Assembly (NCBI GenBank): GCA_031308135.1
Contig: JAHLJT010000631.1
Span: 144,812,734 to 144,876,733, forward strand
Length of the DNA: 64,000 bases
Source of the DNA: Acheta domesticus
Lineage: Eukaryota > Arthropoda > Insecta > Orthoptera > Gryllidae
Direction of reading: 5' to 3'
The position numbers were made by a program, and so were the translations under genes. How positions within the stretch are numbered: position 1 is the first letter of the stretch; each line of letters begins with the position of its first letter. Under the pieces are notes generated by a model that worked only from the letters and a program-made list of their open reading frames with translations, was not told the DNA's origin and made no database searches. Below, one piece after another: positions 56,663-64,000 of this stretch.

Positions 56663-57347
56663 TACAAGAAACCGAGGTTACTTTGGTTTGTTCTCCTCCC
56701 GAAGGAAGAAGCTATTTAAGTCTACCGTCTCACATCTCCTCTTCCTTGCGGAAGAGGGCAATGGGTTTGTTTTGGGCTCCATACGATTGAAGCAGATTCG
56801 TCTCCGTGCTCCCCACCCATCATGGAGCCCAACAAGGGGACACCCCACTGGGGTGCCAGGGCTGACACGGAGATATAGTAGGGGAATGTCACAGCGCTGC
56901 ACCGCCGTGGATCCCCCCGCTCACCCTGGAGTTCAGTGCAAGACCTAGTCCGAGCCGATTGATCGGGAGTGGGTTAGCTCCCGACCGCCCGTCTAGAAGA
57001 GTCCGAGGCCAAAGCGAGTATATTGACACCTAAAAGGAATGTTCCCCAAAAATACGTAAGTACCCCTTAGTGCAAACCAAAAAAAACGTAGCACCAGGAC
57101 TAGTTGGGAAACAAACAGGTCTCTCAACTGCCAGGACACACATTCCCTCCGACACGTGTCGCCATGCACGGCAAACACATGGGTGGGCGTTCAGCATACA
57201 GAGAAGGCCAGTGAGGAAGAAAAAGGGGTGAAAAGAATATACGTGACATGTAATGAAAAGCAAGACGATGAAAAAATGGAGAAAGGAACACTTGAGAGCC
57301 TTCTCTGCATCCCCCCGTCAGGACGTGGACCAACCCACCTCGACGGG
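56663..57347 (-). other. I-element 5' untranslated region
   Basis: The sequence between the 5' insertion junction and ORF1. It probably contains the internal promoter typical of these elements, but no motif was verified. Several short open frames on both strands are treated as chance. Confidence 0.6.
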
Positions 57348-58185
57348 TTAATATTAAAAGAAATTATTTATTTTAAATATTGGAAATAGAAATTGGTAGC
57401 TCTTTAAGGGAGTATCGACAATGCAGGAATGCAACAATTGAATTCCGTTCCACTATCGCAAATTTCTGTGAATTACGTGTCATTGTTGTGACTTGATATT
57501 GCTATATGGTGTACAGGTTTCTTTTTCTAATGCAAGTTTACAAAACTTTTGTATTATATTTTATGTACTAAATAGTGCTAAATACATTCTATAAGATGAC
57601 AATGACGATATATTTCTGAATTCTTTTGTTTTTTCAAAAATTAGAAAAATGTAATTTTTTGACTTGTCTCTCACGTTAATATTTATATCAGCGGCGATAT
57701 GTTAACATTATTGTATTTATGAGTACATGTGCTTTAAATAATGTTGTATATAGTTTCTCGAAAACTCAACAGTTTGCTTTGAAAATTATCTCAAAATTCC
57801 GCATTTTCAGAAACGCTCAAACGCCTTTCTCTCAAAAATGGCTCTACATTTTTTTTCATTTTTCTAACGGGTAGTCCTAATTGCAATGTTAAAAATTATG
57901 TAAATTTCATTTTTATGTATTCTTTTGTTTTTAAAATTACACAAATGTTTTAATATTTCTCATGCAGTTAATATGCACATTTCCAGAGATTTGTAAAGAC
58001 TATTGCATTTGCGAGTTAAGGTACCTCAAATGACTTTACATGAAGTTTTTTAAATGAAGTTTTTCAAAACCTCAAAAATTTTCTGTGAAAAAGAGGTTCG
58101 AATTTCGCATTTACAGTAACGCTTAAATGCCATTTTCTTTAAAACGGCTTCAAAATTTTCAATAAAATTTGCCGTTTGTGACGAG
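57348..58185 (+). mobile_element. Helentron-family repeat, right part
   Basis: This continues the 49387-50746 segment after the I element. 57360-57540 matches 11776-12130 of the complete copy (ATTTATTTTAAATATTGGAAA, TATCGACAATGCAGG, CATTGTTGTGAC). From about 57560 a second set of middle blocks is repeated. No 3' hairpin or CTAG end is seen; it ends against RTE sequence. Confidence 0.6.
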
Positions 58186-58430
58186 GTTTACTTCTTCTTC
58201 CATTAGCACTACAACCCTTTGTGTGTCTTGGCTTTCTCAACTAAATCGTTCCACTTTTTCCTGTCATTCACTCACATTCTCCCCTCTCCCTTGTGCAGCA
58301 CTCGAAGATCTTGGCACACATCGACCTGGTTCTTGGTCTTCCTTTCTTGCGCCCACCTGCATGACAAGATCTTCTTTGGGAGTCTATTTATCTGCATCAT
58401 CTGAATGTGTCCCAACCATTTGAATCTCTG
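58186..58430 (-). pseudogene. RTE-type retrotransposon, 3' coding end
   Basis: Minus-strand translation gives a WLGHIQM-type block at about 58425-58395. A Lys/Arg-rich stretch ending near DVCQDLRVLHKG and a final ...W..LVE.AKTH block follow near 58240-58205. This order closes RTE-clade ORF2. It is out of frame in places. Confidence 0.55.
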
Positions 58431-59345
58431 AGCCTTGAATCTCTGAGCCTGAGCACGTTATTATATGTAATTGGAGAAACAGAAGCGGAAATTGAATTTA
58501 AACTGCAGAGTGTATTTATTGCAGTACAAGAATGGTTAAGGGTAAATCAATTATTAATGAATGTAGAAAATACTAAATTTATGATTTTAGATAGTGGAAG
58601 AAACATAGAAGAAAGAGACAAAATTATTCACAACTGATTTAAAGGAAATACAACGGGTATACAAAATGAAATACTTGGGAGTAATTATAGATAGTAAATT
58701 AAATTTTAAAGATTATATAGAATATATTGTACAGTAAAGAAAACTGGGAAAAAGATTAATACATTAAACAGAATTGGGCAATATATAAATGGCTATACAA
58801 GATGTTTAATATATAAATCCATAATAGCACCACATTTTGATTGCTGTGCAACAATACTAGTTGGAGCCCAAAAAAGTGAAATTAAAAAACTTAACTTAAA
58901 ATACACTCCAGTGGTAGACATGCTAGACACTCTGAAATTTATGTCAATAAAAGAGAGAATTCAGTACAAGACACTAATTTTTATTTTTAAATTAATTAAA
59001 AACCAAATAACAGGAGATTTAATAAACAAAATCCAAAGAGTGAAAGATAAAACAACAAGGGAAACAAGACAAGCACAACATTTAGTAATTAATTTTAGTA
59101 GAACTGAACAGGCAAAAAATAGATTATTTGACAAAGGAACTGAATTATATAATAAATTACCATTAGAAATAAAAAACTGTGAACAAATTAAAGAATTTAA
59201 AAGAAAAATTATAAAACACATAAAAGTAGAAAAATAATTTTGTAAATAGTTAATAGAGTATACTTATAGATGTAAGCAATGTATGTAAATGTGTATTTTA
59301 TGTAAAAATAGCCGACAAGGCTAAATAAACAATATCTATCTATCT
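58431..59345 (+). pseudogene. Second non-LTR RT fragment (CR1/Jockey-type) inserted in the RTE copy
   Basis: Plus-strand frames cover the RT palm end and thumb: EAEIEFKLQSVFIAVQEWL near 58470, KYLGVIIDSKLNF near 58670, CLIYKSIIAPHFDCCATIL near 58800 and 58911-59237 (FMSIKERIQYKTLIFIFKL, LYNKLPLEIKNC). Stops and frameshifts occur near 58637 and 58735. The fragment ends AAGGCTAAATAAACAATATC with an ATCTATCTATCT tail, like the fragment at 19290-20540 but from a different family member. It is 5' truncated and inactive. Confidence 0.8.
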
Positions 59346-59640
59346 CATAAATCGTATTTTACCTTCCCCTTTTATCAGATTTTACAATTCTTGATTTGTT
59401 ATTATTCTCCGGATGTCAGCATTTACTTGAATTGGCCCATATATTTTGCGCAATATCCGTCTTTCAAATATTCTCAGTTGATTTATATCTTTCCCTCAGA
59501 GTGTTCATGTTTCTGCTGCAAATGTAACTACTGGTCTTATTAGTTTTATGAGGTAACGGGGGCTAACATTTTCACATCTTTGTTTCTTTTAAAGTTCTAC
59601 TTCGTTGCATCAATTTTCACAATAATGATATTGACAATTT
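59346..59640 (-). pseudogene. RTE-type retrotransposon, middle coding part
   Basis: The minus strand reads LIRPVVTFAAET followed by ...FERRILRKIYGP, the conserved block after the RT thumb in RTE-clade elements. It belongs between the pieces at 60775-61250 and 58186-58430. Confidence 0.7.
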
Positions 59641-60774
59641 AATCCTTCACAAAAGGACAATGTTTCTTCAAAATATTGAACACATAGCTTCCACAATTTG
59701 GAAGATTTTATTACTTTTTTAAAAGCAAAGAAAGTGGCAATGTTACCCCACATGCGTCAAACATTGCCACCTCTATTTATTTCCAAGTCTATGGCAATGT
59801 TTAAATGTGTGCGAGTTGGATAGGAAACAGAAATCCATAAATCTGCATTAGAACAATATTAGTCTTTGGTTTTGACAGTTTAAATACTCGAAGGGATAAA
59901 TATTCCTTGAGAACTTAGTCAAAAAAACGTTTTATTAACTGTTTTACATTGTTATAAAGTGCGGTAGGGAAAAAAATGTTTTCTGCTTTTTATATTTAGT
60001 CCGGGAAGTTCAGAAACAATGCCGTATTTTGGCATATCACACTCATTCACGTCGTGTAAAGTGGATCTGCTAATTCCATACAGTTAAGTAGCTTTTTCCT
60101 ATTTCATTTTCCACTATTTACATTTTCCTTTGCTTAGAGCATTTTAACTTCATCATTTGTTTGTGAACTTTAGATATTGGATTTTTATTTGTCTACGTGG
60201 CAAATTGACAGTGCAAAGTTACAAAGTATGGCGACAACAAAAAAGTAATTTTGTATCAAATATAAATTGTAAACATTGATTAATTACAACTCATATGCTT
60301 TAGAAATGATGTAAATAAATTCACAAATGTCAATTGTTTCAATATAAGAATTTCTTCTCAAAGGATACAAAAGTCGGGGCAAGACGGCCAGTATGGCAAC
60401 GTTACCCTGAAAGCGGTATATGCTTTTAATACATTTTCTCTTTTTTGTTACTAATAATTTTTAAGTCACGACACAGCATGCCTAGAACATGACATATTTG
60501 GTTATCTATGACGTTTATTTCAACTCAATTAATCCAAAATTAACGAAGATTCGATTACGAGATTTGGCTGTATCACAATACACGACATATTTACGGACAT
60601 TTTAGGTTACAACTGTAATCCAATGCAACAAACGATAGTCTGTAATGTTTCTAAGTGAGGTAGCTAACTAAGGGAATTCAGTAAGCAAATAAATTTGCAA
60701 TACAGACTGATATTTTTTTTGAAGTTGTGGCAATGTTTCACCCATGGCAATGTTACCCGTCGTTACCTTATATT
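59641..60774. other. Insertion-like segment with GGCAATGTTACCC motifs
   Basis: It separates two consecutive parts of the RTE element. Copies of GGCAATGTTACCC or its variants occur near both edges (about 59735, 59758, 60395, 60729, 60746), some inverted. No open frame is recognised. A DNA transposon is possible but unproven. Confidence 0.45.
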
Positions 60775-61250
60775 TTAATTTTTATATGTCTTGACTGGAG
60801 TTTTGATTTTAATAGTAGCTTTCTGACCTTTTCTTAATCTTTCATTTATTTCAGCTTGTATTGTATTCTTCTCATTCACGATAGATCCCAAATAGTTAAA
60901 GTTCTCCACCTTTTGGAAGTTGTTTATTTGTAATTCTTTAACGCTTGATGATTGTTTTCTTGTCAGATGCATATACTTAGTTTTATTTTCATTACTACAA
61001 GACCCACTTTTCCGGCTTCTTTTGTCAGTTTGTTATATAATTCTGCAAGTGCTTTGTTGTTTCTGCTTACTACGGCTATATCATCGGCAGAAACAATAAG
61101 CTACGTCGTTTTAAAGCTTACATCTTCTCTTTGGTCTAATTTCCTAATTACTGTTTCTAATATTAAATTAAACAGAATTGTTTGCCTTATTAAACTGAAT
61201 GCCTTGTCTTACTCCTGAGTATATTTCAGATGAATGAATCTACTTTCGCC
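60775..61250 (-). pseudogene. RTE-type retrotransposon, RT palm and thumb
   Basis: In minus-strand translation the RT active-site block appears near 61100-61060 as ADDIAVVSRNNKALAELYNKL. NYLGSIVNEKNTIQAEINERLRKG follows at about 60905-60830. These are signature RTE-clade blocks. Stops occur upstream of ADD and a frame change lies near 60955. It is inactive and 5' truncated near 61250. Confidence 0.8.
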
Positions 61251-62457
61251 GTATTTTTCTTGTTTTTACATGATTTAGCTCCTCCATTTAAAAAAAAAAG
61301 TCCACAAGCCGCTACTGATATTTGTACAGAATAATCAAAATTTCAAGTTAAAGTTGTATCTTCCAAACTTCGTTTATATTTCATATAATTATTTCTTTTT
61401 TCGCTTATGTAAAATGTGTGACTTCTTTTGACAGGAATAAAAGTGAATTGTTTAATTAGAATGAATCAAAACAACATTTTAATTATCCTTGCGCATGAAC
61501 ACTGGAAAATTCCATGTATCCAAACAAACTCAATTACATCGAGTATCAGCAACATGCGCATTCAAATATAGTTTGCTGATGCACACGCATAAATGCGTAA
61601 ATTTACGCAGAGGCGACACAAGACGGAAGGTTATGACCAGTTATGTCTCATGTTCGGAGTATCGACGTTTCTGCCTACACAACGATCTCGAGCCTACAAG
61701 AATTGACAACATAAACAAGTTAAATAATATCGGCTCTTCGATCCATACTCATTACAAATCCTTGTGCTATTAAACATTGACGTTGTAGAAAATATTGTAT
61801 ATTGTAGAATAGAAAATATTGTAGTCAATACGGTACTCTATGTAAGGACCAATACCGCGCACGTCCAAGCACATTCGGCCACATAACCACAGGAGGGTGA
61901 AAAAGTGACACTGAATAACGGCCCTCAGGGAGGTAACTACTTCAGCCAATTGTTAATGCATGACAGAAGAAAGAGTCACAGTCCTTATTACTAATACATT
62001 AACTCAAGCGACAGTGGAGATCTTACTTGTTCATCGTACTTCATCATTTTATCAAATCTTATAGTCTATAAAGAAACATTCATAATAGGATAATTATTCA
62101 TTTAAAGTGATCTCAGATGATATAACGATTGAATATACAATCTTGTTTTTTCTGTTCGATTCATTTTAAATGCGCCTGTGCTCGTTATGTTATGTGTCCC
62201 GCTCTACGCTCGTGCGTTTTCTCCAAACGTAATCACGAGTGTATCTTCAAGGGGCATCTAGTACTTCGGTAAAATAAATAAAACATTTGCTGACATGAAG
62301 TTAACGCTGATTGAGAACAATAACTTTCTCAAGCACTACATTATTTGATTGTGTATTAAGGATGTTATTGTACAATATTAAATATTATTTCAAATCTATT
62401 CTTTTAAAATCATTTTTCTTAAAAATCACATAATGTAGATTTTGACTGACAAGTAGA
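61251..62457. other. Upstream region of SLC10A7
   Basis: No repeat or gene could be supported. Promoter and 5' UTR of SLC10A7 must lie here, but no TATA box or initiator is convincing. The 94-codon frame at 61489-61773 has no known motif. Confidence 0.45.
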
Positions 62458-63930
62458 ATGAAACCAGCAAAAAGAAACCCATTTTTACTTTGGAAGAGTC
62501 ACTTGTTTCTTGTTTCAATATTTTTTGTAATTATTTTGGCTGAAATAAACCCCAAATTGGGAGAGAAAGGAGGTGAGTATTACACACAGAAGTGAATAAG
62601 AATGAATATTCAATAGTTTAATAATTTATTGTAAAATGTAAATTGTTTTGTATTCTTCCACTAGGTATTCTTCGACCAGAGATAACAGTTGAATATGGAG
62701 CTGTGTCAACAATCTTTCTAATTAGCGGAATGTCAATGAAACCAGAAGATATATCCCATGCTGCTAAACATTATGATCTTCACATATTTGTGCAAATATT
62801 TTCTTTATTTTTTGTACCTATTTTTGTTAAGTTTTTAACTGTGGCTCTCCATCAGTTCAATGTGGATGAGTGGATTCTTAAAGGGTAATGAAATGGTTTT
62901 CCCAAAAATAGGTATTCTTTAAAACTTGTATAATAATTTAAATTTAAAATCACATATTGCTCGAAATATATACATTCATTCTTATAGGTTAATAGTTGTC
63001 AGCTGCATGCCACCCTCTTATTCATCAGTTATTATGGCTAGAGCTGTAGGTGGAAATGAACCAGCAGCAGTTTTTAGTTCAATATTAGGGAGTGTTCTTG
63101 GCATTTTCACTACTCCTTTCACTTTACTGTTTTTTGTAAGTAATGTTTTCCCAACATCTTTAATATGAGTATCTATTAACCACACTGAGTGAATGAAAGT
63201 ATCTTGTGCATTTTCAGCTCCATGCAACAGCTCTGGTTCCACCAATTTCTACAATAATTGACCTAATTTTGACTGTTACATTTCCTTTAGCAGTAGGCAT
63301 AATTTTTCACAAAGTGACAGGACTCAGGATTCCAAATAACTGCATGGAAAGAATAGGAGAATTTGCACTACTATTACTTATTTACACAACATTCTGTGAC
63401 ATGTTTATCGCACATGAAAACGTGGCATTACAACCAATGAGCGTTGTACTTACAATATTTCTGGGTATGTTTGTTTTCATTTATTCCAAGTTCAAATACT
63501 GATGTGGGTGTATGCTTATTGAAGCCCAAACTTTTTAAGTAATGATCTTCAATGTTTTTATTTTAGTGGTTCTCATTCAAATATTCCTATTGTATCTAAG
63601 TTTCTTGACAGCAACAAACTTAATTACTTGTTTTACTCCAGCTGATGTAGCTACAATTTTATTTACTTCAACACATAAATCACTAACTCTCGGTGAGTTT
63701 GATATTGGATGTACATGACATGGATGTCTTGTGGATTGTACAATGTTTCAAACATATAATATATATCTTATTTTTTAGGTATACCCATTTTACGAATCCT
63801 GTATGCAGGATACAATCATTTATTCGCAATATCTCTTCCTCTCATGGTATATTATCCTATTCAGGTGATTTTGGGAGGACTTCTTGCGGGAGAACTACAA
63901 CGTTGGATGGCTAATCCCAATGTTCAGTAG
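62458..63930 (+). CDS. SLC10A7: Sodium/bile acid cotransporter 7 (SLC10A7) orthologue, complete
   Basis: Six exons: 62458-62572, 62665-62884, 62988-63135, 63218-63464, 63567-63692 and 63779-63930. All have GT-AG introns and matching phases and give 335 residues, against about 340 in vertebrates. The protein follows human SLC10A7 throughout: N-terminal helix, PEITVEYGAV for PEITVSYIAV, GCMPPP-like SCMPPSYSS, AVGGNEPAAVF for AVGGNEAAAIF, IYTTFCD, FTPADVATILFTSTHKSLTLGIP for the closely similar human block, and a final helix before RWMANPNVQ. SLC10A7 is a Golgi/ER-region membrane protein of about ten helices linked to calcium handling and glycosaminoglycan synthesis; bile-acid transport is not established for it. 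The start ATG is the first in exon 1 and fits a short cytosolic N-terminus. Introns are all about 85-105 bp. No lesion is seen. Confidence 0.96.
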
Positions 63931-64000
63931 ACTGCAAAGAGTTCTGTGAATGGACTTTCAAAGAGTGCAATGGACCACAATTATATTTTGTGCATACAGA
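63931..64000 (+). other. SLC10A7 3' flank
   Basis: The 3' UTR begins after the TAG at 63928-63930. No AATAAA signal occurs before the window ends. Confidence 0.6.

Larger units (their letters stand above)
50747..57347 (-). mobile_element. I-clade non-LTR retrotransposon, full length with 12-bp target duplication
   Basis: The element is flanked by TTAATATTAAAA at 50735-50746 and 57348-57359. On the minus strand it runs 5' UTR (57347-56663), ORF1 (56662-55487), ORF2 (about 55480 to 51040) and 3' UTR. It ends in GCGCCCTCTAAACCTTAATT plus an (AATC)n tail. I-clade elements carry an APE-type endonuclease, RT and an RNase H in ORF2, as here. A 749-bp hAT MITE splits the C-terminal part. Without that insert the element is about 5.8 kb. 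Confidence 0.92.

Overview
This is a piece of an AT-rich animal nuclear genome, most likely an arthropod. It has spliced genes with GT-AG introns, metazoan housekeeping orthologues and a dense layer of transposable elements. I see no bacterial, viral or organellar gene organisation. I cannot name the species. Clade pointers are R4/Dong-like, I-like and RTE-like retrotransposons and Helentron-type elements with a (GTCY)n microsatellite.

Only two host genes are visible, one at each edge. On the left (minus strand, 4180 down to 2644, continuing beyond the left edge) are the first three coding exons of the 26S proteasome lid subunit Rpn9/PSMD13. On the right (plus strand, 62458-63930) is a complete six-exon orthologue of SLC10A7, coding for 335 residues. 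The genes are transcribed away from each other, and the roughly 58 kb between them is almost entirely repeats.

Layout of the interval. 2.9-3.8 kb: piggyBac-like remnant in a PSMD13 intron. 4.3 kb: first of four 257-bp foldback MITEs. 4.85-7.8 kb: Helentron-family fragments with a (TA)n tract. 8.9-13.7 and 15.3-17.4 kb: two direct copies of an unclassified repeat (Q). The left copy is interrupted by a complete 2.39-kb Helentron and a foldback MITE, and a 156-176 bp tandem array lies between the copies. 17.6-21.2 and 27.9-29.3 kb: the two arms of a 1.4-kb inverted repeat (S). The left arm is split by a hAT-like element that itself carries a non-LTR reverse transcriptase fragment. 29.4-30.5 and 38.8-39.5 kb: arms of another inverted repeat (T) with internal tandem units. 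Between the T arms is a hAT element (31112-37573, 8-bp target duplication). It contains a PIF/Harbinger transposon (31531-35247, 3-bp target duplication), which in turn contains a foldback MITE; a second MITE lies in the hAT itself. 39.5-45.5 kb: two R4/Dong-like retrotransposons head to tail. An inverted 5' fragment of the same family and 225-bp direct repeats follow. 46.6-47.8 kb: two exons of a Crypton-like tyrosine recombinase between direct repeats. 47.9-49.0 kb: a 140-bp satellite with higher-order structure. 49.4-58.2 kb: Helentron-family repeat split by a 6.6-kb I-clade element (12-bp target duplication), which is itself split by a 749-bp hAT MITE (8-bp target duplication). 58.2-61.3 kb: a decayed RTE-type element hit by a second non-LTR fragment.

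The genes do not form an operon or pathway. The interest lies in the order of nested insertions, the exact target duplications, and signs that inverted-repeat arms are homogenised. I found no convincing new host biological system. The best candidates for something undescribed are the four foldback MITEs with co-varying arms, the Q, S and T repeats, and the structured recombinase/satellite block at 45.5-49 kb.
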